In this document: one piece after another, positions 8,850 through 15,967 of the stretch
How positions within the stretch are numbered: position 1 is the stretch's first letter
Layout: each line of letters begins with the position of its first letter
NCBI GenBank assembly: GCA_964483805.1
Contig: CAZADH010000115.1
Span: 1 to 17,663, forward strand
Reading direction: 5' to 3'
Source: CAZADH01 sp964483805
GTDB lineage: Bacteria; Muiribacteriota; Ozemobacteria; Ozemobacterales; Ozemobacteraceae
Length of the DNA stretch: 17,663 nucleotides
Translations under genes and position numbers: made by a program
The notes under the pieces: model-generated
What the model was told of the DNA's origin: nothing
Database searches by the model: none
The model's input: the letters and a program-made list of their open reading frames with translations, nothing else

Positions 8850-9806
8850 CTACTTGTGTTTCAGGGCTGCGCCCTGCCAGATCGGCTCGGCGGGCGGCGC
8901 ATAGCGGGTGCAATCGTATTCGATTCCCAACGCACTGCCACGCTTGATCAGTCGGGGATGGGCGAGGAAATCGTCGTTACCGGCAGCCGCCGTGTCTTGC
9001 TGCAGTTGATTGAACCTGTTCTGCTGCCAGAGTTTGTGGATCCAGGTATACATCAAGTCAGGGTCATACATTTTCAATACGTGCGACGGTTCGCCGGGTT
9101 TGGCCCAGCGGCCCATGGCCGCGGCCAGCAGCGACACGCGCTTGCCGGTCATCGGGCCACCGATGAGCTTGTCGGGGATGGCAACGGTTTGCGGCCACGC
9201 CTTCTCGAACTCGGGGCGCATAAAACCGGCGACTTCGAGGAAACCGATGCCAAAGGCCGAGCAACCGGCACCGAGGCCTTCACGCGGCTTGTTCTGGCCG
9301 TTGTAGATCTTGCCGTAACCGCGGGCCCGATACTCTTGCAGATACTGGTTCAAGCGCTGCCACATCGGAGTGTTGATCTTGAAGACGATGAAGCCGATGC
9401 GCCCGCTCTTGTAGCGGTCGGGCAACTGGGCATCGAGACTCTCGGCCGGATCGAGGGCACCGTGGAAGTCGGCCCAGAAGACGCCGAGGCCGTAGCCCTT
9501 CTTGGTGACGAAATCGGCATCGGACGGCGCATCGGGGGCGGTCGTGCTGCCGGTCAGCTCGCGTTCGCCGTTCGGGCCGCGCAACTCGATGAAGCAATGC
9601 CCGAAGGTGTGCTTGTGTTTGATATGCGTGAAGGTGAGCCGGTTGGCGATGGCAGCATCGAACATCAGCCCGCGGGGCGACGACCAATCGAGGTGGCCCG
9701 GGGGCGGCATGGTGTACAACGTGAGTTCCTGTGCCTGCAGTTCGGGAACGACCAGCAACACACAGGCAACCAGAATGAACGCCCAGAGGTTCTTGCGACC
9801 CGTCAT
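8850..9806 (-). CDS. Exported protein, possible permuted papain-like (NlpC/P60-type) fold
   Basis: The 318-residue protein starts at 9806 with GGAGGTG four to five bases upstream. A Sec signal (NLWAFILVACVLLVVPELQA|QE, about residue 26) marks it as periplasmic or outer-membrane associated. Two conserved-looking spots stand out: His70 in FGHCFIELRG and Cys182 in GAGCSAFGIGFLEVAGF. A histidine in a beta strand, followed much later by a cysteine at the start of a helix, is the order in circularly permuted NlpC/P60 (YiiX/LRAT-like) enzymes, and FGHxF...CS also recalls DUF4105-type domains. These cleave or transfer acyl or peptide bonds. The assignment is my inference; the protein may be non-catalytic. 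It is divergent from pgi and shares a 206-base regulatory gap with it. Confidence 0.75.
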   Translation of the reverse strand: MTGRKNLWAFILVACVLLVVPELQAQELTLYTMPPPGHLDWSSPRGLMFDAAIANRLTFTHIKHKHTFGHCFIELRGPNGERELTGSTTAPDAPSDADFVTKKGYGLGVFWADFHGALDPAESLDAQLPDRYKSGRIGFIVFKINTPMWQRLNQYLQEYRARGYGKIYNGQNKPREGLGAGCSAFGIGFLEVAGFMRPEFEKAWPQTVAIPDKLIGGPMTGKRVSLLAAAMGRWAKPGEPSHVLKMYDPDLMYTWIHKLWQQNRFNQLQQDTAAAGNDDFLAHPRLIKRGSALGIEYDCTRYAPPAEPIWQGAALKHK

Positions 9807-9851
9807 GATGCACCTCCGCCGATCTCGGCCAGAACAGTACCTTGCTCTTCG

Positions 9852-9860
9852 ATTGTAACA
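9852..9860 (-). promoter_or_regulatory. Extended -10 promoter for the papain-like candidate gene
   Basis: The minus strand reads TGTTACAAT, that is TACAAT (5/6 to TATAAT) with an extended -10 TG. The -35 position is weak. The predicted start near 9845 gives a leader of about 39 bases before the ATG at 9806. Confidence 0.5.
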
Positions 9861-9912
9861 GATGCCGGGGCTACACCGCAGGGTTCACCAACAGCGGGTT
9901 TCAGGCGAGCGC

Positions 9913-9941
9913 TTGCAGGCCGCTGGGGTTTGCGGCATGAT
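9913..9941 (+). promoter_or_regulatory. Candidate promoter for pgi
   Basis: TTGCAG (9913-9918) and CATGAT (9936-9941, 4/6 to TATAAT) are 17 bases apart, placing a start near 9948 and a leader of about 65 bases before the pgi ATG. The hexamers are modest matches, so this is the weakest of the promoters listed. Confidence 0.35.
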
Positions 9942-10012
9942 GGGGACGCGACGAACTCGGACCCGGTGCTTGGAGCGCCGGGCCGACAAACCCAAGGCCA
10001 GGAGCAACAGAG

Positions 10013-11713
10013 ATGCACGTGTTCAATTCGCCCATCGACCAACAGATCCGCGGTGGTTCGAGCCTGACCCGCACGCCGGCCTGGAAGGCACTGGCCGCTC
10101 ATCACGCCATCATCAAGGATCGCGCGATGAAAGACCTGTTTGCGGCCGATCCCGAGCGGTTCAAGAAGTTCAGCATCCTGTTCGAAGAGATGCTGGTCGA
10201 TTTCGCGAAGAACCGGGTGAACGACGAAACCCTGCGCCTGTTGTTCGATCTGGCCACGGCATCGGGTGTCAAAGAGGCGACCGAAGCGATGTTCACCGGC
10301 AAGAAGATCAACTGGACGGAAGACCGCGCGGTCTTGCACATCGCACTGCGCAACCGCAGCAATACGCCGATCAAGGTCGACGGGCGCGACGTCATGCCTG
10401 AGGTCAACGCGGTGCTCGCCCAGATGCAGAGCTTCTCGGAAGACGTGCGCAGCGGCCGGTGGCAGGGCCACACGGGCAAGCGCATCAAGACGGTCGTCAA
10501 CATCGGAATCGGCGGGTCGGATCTCGGCCCGGTGATGATCACCGAAGCGCTGAAAGCGTACGCCGACGGCCCAGCCGTGCGGTTCGTCTCGAACGTCGAC
10601 GGCAACGATTTCTACGAGAAGACCCGCGACCTCGACCCGGCCGAGACGTTGTTCATCGTCGCCTCGAAGACTTTCACCACCCAGGAGACGATGACCAACG
10701 CGTTGACCGCGCGCACCTGGTTGCTCGACCGGCTGTCTGACGCCAAGGCGGTTGGCCGGCATTTCGTCGCGCTGTCGACGAACCGGAGCGAGGTCGAGAA
10801 ATTCGGTATCGACCCGAAGAACATGTTCGCTTTCTGGGATTGGGTCGGCGGCCGGTATTCGAGTTGGTCGGCAATCGGCCTGTCGATCTGTTGCGCCATC
10901 GGTTTCGCCCGTTTCGCCGAACTGCTCGACGGCGCGCACGCCATGGACCGCCACTTCCGCGAGGCGCCGCTCGATCGCAACATCCCGGTCATTCTCGCCC
11001 TGTTGGGCATCTGGTACAACAACTTCTTCGGCGCCGCCAGCCACGCCATCTTGCCGTACGACCAGTATCTGCACCGGTTCGCCGCCTATTTCCAGCAGGG
11101 CGACATGGAAAGCAACGGCAAGTATGTCGACCGCGACGGGAACCCGGTCGACTACGAGACGGGGCCGATCATCTGGGGCGAGCCCGGCACCAATGGGCAG
11201 CATGCGTTTTATCAGTTGATTCATCAGGGAACCAAGCTGATTCCCTGCGATTTCATCGCCTGCGCCCAACCGCAGCACCGCCTCGGCGACCACCATCTCA
11301 AGCTGCTGGCCAACTTCTTTGCCCAGACCGAAGCCCTGTTGCAGGGTCGCTCACCGACTGAAGTCAAGCAGGATCTGATCAAGGCGAAGGTCGCCGAAGA
11401 GCAACACGACATGTTGCTGCCACACAAAGTATTTACAGGTAACCGCCCGACCAACAGCATTCTCATCAAGAAGCTGACCCCACGGGCGCTGGGCAGCCTG
11501 GTGGCGATGTACGAGATGAAGATCTTCGTGCAAGGCGTGATCTGGCGCGTTAACAGCTTCGACCAATGGGGTGTCGAGCTGGGCAAGGTGCTCGCCAAGA
11601 CCATCCTCGCCGAGGAAGAGGCCCTGGTGGCCGGCAAGCAGCCGAGTCTGGAGCACCACGACAGTTCGACCCGGGGGCTGTTGCAGCAGTTCGCCGCCTG
11701 GCACCGCGACTGA
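10013..11713 (+). CDS. pgi: Glucose-6-phosphate isomerase
   Basis: This cytoplasmic enzyme interconverts glucose 6-phosphate and fructose 6-phosphate in glycolysis and gluconeogenesis. The 566-residue sequence matches the long bacterial and eukaryotic-type family (E. coli about 550). Both family signatures are present: DWVGGRYSSWSAIGLS and FDQWGVELGK. The catalytic positions are visible: Glu390 in GEPGTNGQHAF, a His in the following QPQH segment (about 422) and Lys525 in VELGK. The phosphate-binding serine region (NIGIGGSDLGP and SKTFTTQET) is intact. The start at 10013 is supported by AGGAG with a gap of eight bases. It is monocistronic: divergent from the exported protein upstream, convergent with the PhnD-like gene downstream. 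Confidence 0.98.
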   Translation: MHVFNSPIDQQIRGGSSLTRTPAWKALAAHHAIIKDRAMKDLFAADPERFKKFSILFEEMLVDFAKNRVNDETLRLLFDLATASGVKEATEAMFTGKKINWTEDRAVLHIALRNRSNTPIKVDGRDVMPEVNAVLAQMQSFSEDVRSGRWQGHTGKRIKTVVNIGIGGSDLGPVMITEALKAYADGPAVRFVSNVDGNDFYEKTRDLDPAETLFIVASKTFTTQETMTNALTARTWLLDRLSDAKAVGRHFVALSTNRSEVEKFGIDPKNMFAFWDWVGGRYSSWSAIGLSICCAIGFARFAELLDGAHAMDRHFREAPLDRNIPVILALLGIWYNNFFGAASHAILPYDQYLHRFAAYFQQGDMESNGKYVDRDGNPVDYETGPIIWGEPGTNGQHAFYQLIHQGTKLIPCDFIACAQPQHRLGDHHLKLLANFFAQTEALLQGRSPTEVKQDLIKAKVAEEQHDMLLPHKVFTGNRPTNSILIKKLTPRALGSLVAMYEMKIFVQGVIWRVNSFDQWGVELGKVLAKTILAEEEALVAGKQPSLEHHDSSTRGLLQQFAAWHRD

Positions 11714-11898
11714 GTTCACGGTAACACCGGCGCCGCACCGGACGGCGTCCGCACGCACACCTGCCGCGAGGGTTCACGGGCGGTGCACGACAGATGGAAG
11801 CCGGGGCACGCCTGGTGAGGCACCATTCCAGAGGTATGCCGCGCTCCTGTTGGGGCGCGGTCACGGGTCAGCGCACCCTCCCCTGAACTGGGCCGACG
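11714..11898. other. Convergent intergenic gap with one hairpin
   Basis: The gap between the pgi stop and the PhnD-like stop contains no gene. The best structure is 11839-11847 with 11852-11860 (nine pairs including one G:U, TGTT loop). No T-tract follows on either strand, so it is not a classical rho-independent terminator, though it may still protect or end transcripts from either side. Confidence 0.35.
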
Positions 11899-12912
11899 TC
11901 AGGGATTGCTGGAGCGTGCTTGTTTGAGCTTCGCGTGCTCGCGCCGCAACTCTTCGGTGGTCGCCAGATACTCAGCCTTGAACGGAATCATCTGATCGAT
12001 CTTGAAGAGGGTCAGGACCTGCTGGCCTTTGGGCGTGGTGCGCAGTCGCTGCGCCTCGCGGAAGAGGAAGTCGCGAAGCCCCGGTTCCAGATTGTGACGG
12101 AAGCAGAGGACCCCGCGCAGGAAGGCCGGAGAACGCGCGATGATCTCCAGTTCGCTGCCGACCTGAGGGTTCAGTTCGGTGACCGTTTCGTAGCCACCCA
12201 GGCGCACGACCGCTGCGTCGGCTTGTTTGAAGAATACCGGCAGCACCGCCTCAGACGGATTCTTAACCTCTTTAACGCGGGTGAAGTGTTCGGCACACCC
12301 CGGGAAACCACCGCGCCACAGCACGCAATCGAGCCAGAGGTAGGGAATCTCACCAGTGAGGCGGTTGTCGACGATGAGCCGTTTGCCCCTGAGATCGGCG
12401 AAGGTGCGCAGCCCCGAGTTCTTGCGCACCACCACGATGAACGTATCGAAGGGCGTCCCCTGCACATCGCTGGTCAACCACGCCCGGTAGTCCATGGCCT
12501 CTCGCAGGTCGAGGTATTCGAGCGGTGAGGTAACGAAGACATCGAGCTTATCAGCCAAGATGGCCTCACGCATGGCCGGCCAGTTCTCGAAGCAGGTCGG
12601 TTCAGGCGTCAGATCCGGTCTCTCTTTCTTCAGGATGTGTTCGAACCACACCCGCAAAGCCAGGGAGGCGTCACGATGATCGATGTTCGAAAGCACGGTC
12701 ATCGAGTAACCGGCAGTCAGGATTTTGGTCGTCGCCGAGGCTGGACTCCCCGCACAAGCCGATGCGGCACACAGGAGGGCCACAACGACAGCCAACGCCC
12801 GACCCGCCGCCACAAAGCGCCGCAGCGGTGACAAGCAGCACAGGCGGGGGTTACTGGTCGGCTGTTGAAGAAGCGGCGCCACGCGAGCGACCTCGCAATA
12901 CATTGTATTCAT
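11899..12912 (-). CDS. PhnD-type periplasmic phosphonate/phosphite-binding protein
   Basis: The protein matches the PhnD-like substrate-binding family of phosphate/phosphite/phosphonate ABC importers: ILTAGYSM strand (residues 64-71), FENWPAMREAILADKLDVFVTSPLE region (108-132), TFADLRGKRLIVDN (170-183) and VFFKQADAAVV (226-236). A hydrophobic signal lies at about 32-54, with ASAC|AG as a possible, imperfect lipobox. The start is uncertain: ATGs at 12912 and 12903 lack a clear Shine-Dalgarno and leave an unusually long n-region, and both lie inside the 3' end of a decayed copy of the same family (12851-13215). No PhnC ATPase or PhnE permease is encoded in the window, so it may feed a distant transporter or act in sensing. 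It lies downstream of the 783-residue gene on the same strand, and I saw no promoter of its own. Confidence 0.85.
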   Translation of the reverse strand: MNTMYCEVARVAPLLQQPTSNPRLCCLSPLRRFVAAGRALAVVVALLCAASACAGSPASATTKILTAGYSMTVLSNIDHRDASLALRVWFEHILKKERPDLTPEPTCFENWPAMREAILADKLDVFVTSPLEYLDLREAMDYRAWLTSDVQGTPFDTFIVVVRKNSGLRTFADLRGKRLIVDNRLTGEIPYLWLDCVLWRGGFPGCAEHFTRVKEVKNPSEAVLPVFFKQADAAVVRLGGYETVTELNPQVGSELEIIARSPAFLRGVLCFRHNLEPGLRDFLFREAQRLRTTPKGQQVLTLFKIDQMIPFKAEYLATTEELRREHAKLKQARSSNP

Positions 12913-13215
12913 TGACCGGCGTCTCGACGGTTTTCAGACAGTCGGCAGAGAACGTCGCCATCTGAGCAAACTTGTAGAGCGTGAGAATCTGCCGACCCTT
13001 CGGGTGCCCGTGCATGCGTATCGATGAGCGCACCATGAAGTCATTGAGATCGGGGCACACGGAGACGACAACGCCACGCGCATACTCCGGCGACATGGCG
13101 TGGGCCGCAGCATCTGGCCCACCTGCGGATTCAGATCGACGAGCGTGCGAAAACCGTTCTCGCGAATGACCGCTGCTTCGGCCTGTTTGAAAAACACGGG
13201 CAGGGCCGCTTCCTT
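12851..13215 (-). pseudogene. Truncated, frameshifted second PhnD-like gene
   Basis: Translation in two frames reproduces the C-terminal third of the neighbouring PhnD-like protein. One frame (13215 to about 13105) reads EAALPVFFKQAEAAVI and LVDLNPQVGQ, against EAVLPVFFKQADAAVV and VTELNPQVGS in the intact gene (residues 221-253). The other (about 13101 to 12851) reads MSPEYARGV, then HPKGRQILTLYKFAQM, against RSPAFLRGV and TPKGQQVLTLFKIDQM (260-308). Restoring one base in the GGG run at 13102-13104 joins the frames with no gap at the junction; one three-residue gap remains further on. The first 220 residues are missing: similarity starts only about 30 bases after the 783-residue gene's stop. 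It ends in TAA at 12851, overlapping the start of the intact gene. I infer a former tandem duplicate now decayed. Confidence 0.85.
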
Positions 13216-13245
13216 TCGCGGGCGATGAAACCAAACGTGGCCGGC

Positions 13246-15597
13246 TCACTGGAAGAGCGTGGCCACCGGCAGAGCGCGGAACTGCGCCACCAGGTCGATG
13301 CCGAGACGGTGATCGAGGTCGTTGATCAAGGCCACCACCCGAGGGTGGTTGGGTTGCAGTTGCCAGGCGGTACCGAGAGCCTTGCTGATGTATTCGGGGA
13401 CGCCAGAGACCGCGGTCTTGCGCGCGGTGTCACGGTCGAAGGAGGCCGAAACGAGGGCCGTCAGATTCGGGATGCTGGCCGGCGCCACCTGGCACGCCTT
13501 GCCCAGCCAGAACACCGCCTCGTCGTGCTCGCCGCGAAGTAGCAATACACGAGCCATACCCCGCATGGCTTTGTCGGCACCCGGGTTCAGATCGATCTCG
13601 GCCTTGAACCAGGACAGGGCCGCCGCCTGGTTCGCCGCCACATCGACGCCGGTCGCCGCCAGCCGCTCGTGCGCCAGGCCGAGGGTGTGGTTGACCTCGA
13701 ACATCTCGGGTTCGCTTTGACGCAGACCGCCAAGCAGGGTCACGGCGTCGCTGAGCTTGCCGACGGCCACCATGTTGCGAGCCTGCGCGAACACCCCCGA
13801 AAAGTCGAGATGGCCCTGTTTCTGCATCGCCAGAATCGCGGCCATGCGAGCATGGTGCATGATCATGATCGCGTATTTGCCCTTGGTCTCTTCACAGCCA
13901 TCGATGAAATGCTGCAGACTGTCGCCGACCAACAATGCCTTGAGCGGGATCTCGGCCTCCATGCCGTCGTTGAAGAGTCGCAGCGGAATGGCCTCGGTGA
14001 CCCAGACATCGTCACCTTTGCGCGAGCGCACTTCGGCGAGGAACTCGACATCGATGCGCCCGCCTTTGAACTCGAGGCGGGTGGGATGGACATTGGGCGA
14101 ATCGATGAACAGCATGATGACCGGGTAGAGGTAGACCTGCGGTTCGAAAAAGAACGTGACCACCGGCCACTGCCCCAGCAGCTCGGCCGCCTTGTCACTG
14201 CCGGCTTCGCGCGCTTGCTGACGCAGACCGGCGAGAAACTTGCCGGCCTTGTTGTAGATCTTCATGCCGCGGTCGGACACCAGGACCGACCGCATGCGTT
14301 CTTCCATGGCCGTATAACGCACCAGTTCGTGCAGGCGCTCGAGTTCCTGGGTGAGCACGGTACCGGAGACTGCCGGCCGTTGTTCGTGCAACTTTTTGGC
14401 CTCGGCGAAGACCTCGGCCAGGGTTTCGCGATTGAGCAGAAGCGCGTTGGCGACGCCACCGACGATGGCCCGCTCTGCATCGGTGATCACGCCATCTTCG
14501 ATGGTCTTGAGCAGAATCTTGAGGAGGAACTCGCGTGGCGAGAAATCACGATCGAGCTTGGGAATCTTCTGCAACCGCCGCGCTTCAAGCACCTGTTCGA
14601 AGATGCGGTTGTATTTCTCGTTCGCGATTTCGACGAATTCGCGCATGTTCTTGATGACCGACTCTTCTTCGCCCGTGACCGAACCATCGCCGAGAATCTC
14701 GACGAGCAGGGCACGGTAGACGAACGGCACGGTCAACTCGGGGGTCTCTTCGAGATCGCGATCGCGGACGGCCGGCACTTCGGGCAGTGCCCCGATGCCG
14801 TACAGATCGATCCACTCGCCGATCACCGGCTGCAGATCAGCGTTCGAAGCTTTGCGGGCCCGCGCCATCAGTTTGGCGATGTTGTCTTCGGCCTCGGCAT
14901 AGAGATAGTTGAACGCCTTCTTGGCCCCCGGCAACACGATCGGCAACCCCGAGAACGACGGCAGCAGCTCGGGCGCCACCCGCAGCAACAGCAACGCGGT
15001 GTCGAGCAGGTTGAGAAAAGCCTTCTCACGCCGATTGCGAGCGAAATTGCCCAGGTGAACCAACCAACGGGACACGCTCGCGCGCAGGTGGTCGTCGATA
15101 CCGTCGTGGTTTCGCCACGCCTTGAAGCCCGGGGAACTCAGGAAGTCGCGCACACTCTGCAACTGGAATTCATAGAAGTTGTCGTAATACACGGTGGTTT
15201 GCGCCTGTTGGTCGAAGTAGGCAACGACAAACTGCTCTCCCATGCCCAACAGGATTTTGGGCGCATCACGCAACTCGGCAAACCGCGCGTTGCGCGCGAT
15301 GAAGTCGGTGAACGGCGGCAACAGCGAGGTATAGATCTCGAACTGTCCCGTTTTGGGCGACGAATAGGATTCGCGCAACCCCAGAAGAAACACCTGCGCA
15401 ACGGCCAGCGCCTGATCTTTGCCGGTTGGCGCCGCAAACGCGTCGGTGTCGGTTGCCTTGTTCAGGGCCATCTCGACGCGCTTCTCGTTGCCGCTGTCGA
15501 TCGCCTTGGCCAGGTCCTTCCAGGCATTCTGCTGCTCGCCAGGCAAAGAAGCAATACGTTGTAAAGCCAACTGCAGGAACGAACTGGTCGATTCCAT
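13246..15597 (-). CDS. Large cytosolic protein with TerB-like repeats and TPR tail, unknown function
   Basis: The 783-residue protein starts at 15597, where AAGGAG lies seven to eight bases upstream; an in-frame ATG at 15639 lacks this. No signal or membrane segment is present. The N-terminal 290 residues are mainly helical and unrecognised. Two segments match the TerB-like pattern, a helix followed by D-G-x-[VI]-[ST]-x2-E: EILGDGSVTGEEES (around 300-313) and IEDGVITDAERAI (around 366-378), each followed by a long helix. A beta-rich section (about 480-580; FFFEPQVYLYPVIMLF, then VEFLAEV) precedes TPR-like helices from about 600 (VGKLSDAVTLLGGL, then AAALSWFKAEIDLNPGADKA, then RGEHDEAVFWLGKAC). 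TPRs bind protein partners; TerB-like domains occur in stress and membrane-associated signalling proteins. The specific job is unknown. It is divergent from the HEAT-repeat gene and heads a same-strand series with the PhnD-like copies. Confidence 0.82.
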   Translation of the reverse strand: MESTSSFLQLALQRIASLPGEQQNAWKDLAKAIDSGNEKRVEMALNKATDTDAFAAPTGKDQALAVAQVFLLGLRESYSSPKTGQFEIYTSLLPPFTDFIARNARFAELRDAPKILLGMGEQFVVAYFDQQAQTTVYYDNFYEFQLQSVRDFLSSPGFKAWRNHDGIDDHLRASVSRWLVHLGNFARNRREKAFLNLLDTALLLLRVAPELLPSFSGLPIVLPGAKKAFNYLYAEAEDNIAKLMARARKASNADLQPVIGEWIDLYGIGALPEVPAVRDRDLEETPELTVPFVYRALLVEILGDGSVTGEEESVIKNMREFVEIANEKYNRIFEQVLEARRLQKIPKLDRDFSPREFLLKILLKTIEDGVITDAERAIVGGVANALLLNRETLAEVFAEAKKLHEQRPAVSGTVLTQELERLHELVRYTAMEERMRSVLVSDRGMKIYNKAGKFLAGLRQQAREAGSDKAAELLGQWPVVTFFFEPQVYLYPVIMLFIDSPNVHPTRLEFKGGRIDVEFLAEVRSRKGDDVWVTEAIPLRLFNDGMEAEIPLKALLVGDSLQHFIDGCEETKGKYAIMIMHHARMAAILAMQKQGHLDFSGVFAQARNMVAVGKLSDAVTLLGGLRQSEPEMFEVNHTLGLAHERLAATGVDVAANQAAALSWFKAEIDLNPGADKAMRGMARVLLLRGEHDEAVFWLGKACQVAPASIPNLTALVSASFDRDTARKTAVSGVPEYISKALGTAWQLQPNHPRVVALINDLDHRLGIDLVAQFRALPVATLFQ

Positions 15598-15705
15598 TTC
15601 GCGTCTCCTTGCCCGACTCTGGACCGCGGTCCGGTTCACCTCGCGGCGTCGCCGACGGGAGAGCAGTTACGTCAGGCCACCCCATCGACGGCACCCGGGT
15701 ATTCA

Positions 15706-15734
15706 ATGATATGCCAACGGGCGTGCACTCGCAA
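15706..15734 (-). promoter_or_regulatory. Sigma-70 promoter for the 783-residue TerB/TPR gene
   Basis: On the minus strand TTGCGA (15729-15734) and TATCAT (15706-15711, 5/6 to TATAAT) are exactly 17 bases apart. Transcription would start near 15699, about 100 bases before the ATG at 15597. The -35 hexamer and spacing are identical to the helicase promoter. Confidence 0.6.
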
Positions 15735-15765
15735 TGCTGCTGCACTTCCGAAGTCACATCTCAGT

Positions 15766-15844
15766 GAGCGGGGGCACGCGCCCCCGCTCGGCTCGCGGCA
15801 CAGGTCCGCGAGCCTCACACCCCGCGGTCGGCCGCGTTGCGGCC
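15766..15844. repeat. Cluster of three strong hairpins between divergent genes
   Basis: Three near-adjacent perfect inverted repeats fill 79 bases: 15766-15775 with 15780-15789 (10 bp, ACGC loop), 15790-15798 with 15806-15814 (9 bp, seven-base loop), and 15830-15835 with 15839-15844 (6 bp, GTT loop). None is followed by a T-tract on either strand. The cluster lies upstream of both divergent promoters, outside both predicted transcripts. It could be a small structured RNA, a protein-binding array or a transcription-insulating element; the sequence alone does not decide. Confidence 0.6.
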
Positions 15845-15871
15845 TCCGAACTTCGCCGGCCAACGCCACCT

Positions 15872-15887
15872 GTAACTGAGACGTTAC
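15872..15887. promoter_or_regulatory. Short inverted repeat, possible operator
   Basis: GTAAC (15872-15876) and GTTAC (15883-15887) form a dyad with a six-base centre, about 43 bases upstream of the -35 of the HEAT-gene promoter. Size and position suit a dimeric regulator, but five-base arms can occur by chance. Confidence 0.25.
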
Positions 15888-15930
15888 CTTCCGAATCTGT
15901 TGCGATCACCAAACAAATCATGATTCGCGG

Positions 15931-15959
15931 GTGACACATCCGGCACGAACGAATAGAAT
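15931..15959 (+). promoter_or_regulatory. Strong sigma-70 promoter for the HEAT-repeat gene
   Basis: GTGACA (15931-15936, 5/6 to TTGACA) and TAGAAT (15954-15959, 5/6 to TATAAT) are separated by exactly 17 bases, the best two-hexamer promoter in the window. The predicted transcription start is near 15966, only about two bases before the ATG at 15968, implying a leaderless or nearly leaderless message. Confidence 0.7.
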
Positions 15960-15967
15960 ATCGGGAC

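Noticed and set aside
8838..10067. A 409-codon plus-strand frame across the exported papain-like candidate gene.
   Set aside because: The minus-strand gene has a GGAGGTG site and a clean signal peptide. The plus frame begins just after the rhlE terminator and overlaps the pgi start.
9803..11296. A 497-codon minus-strand frame opposite pgi.
   Set aside because: The plus strand encodes an unmistakable glucose-6-phosphate isomerase; the opposite frame is compositionally odd and has no recognisable domain.
11839..11860. Hairpin between pgi and the PhnD-like gene as a rho-independent terminator.
   Set aside because: The stem is good but no T-run follows on either strand, so it is recorded only as part of the intergenic gap.
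12851..13249. A 132-codon frame read as an independent small gene.
   Set aside because: Its second half matches the C-terminus of the adjacent PhnD-like protein, and its first half is out-of-frame sequence whose other frame continues that match, so it is part of a pseudogene.
13669..15564. A 631-codon open frame on the plus strand opposite the TerB/TPR gene.
   Set aside because: It is an antisense shadow made possible by G/C-ending codons. The minus-strand frame has a ribosome-binding site, a promoter and recognisable domains.
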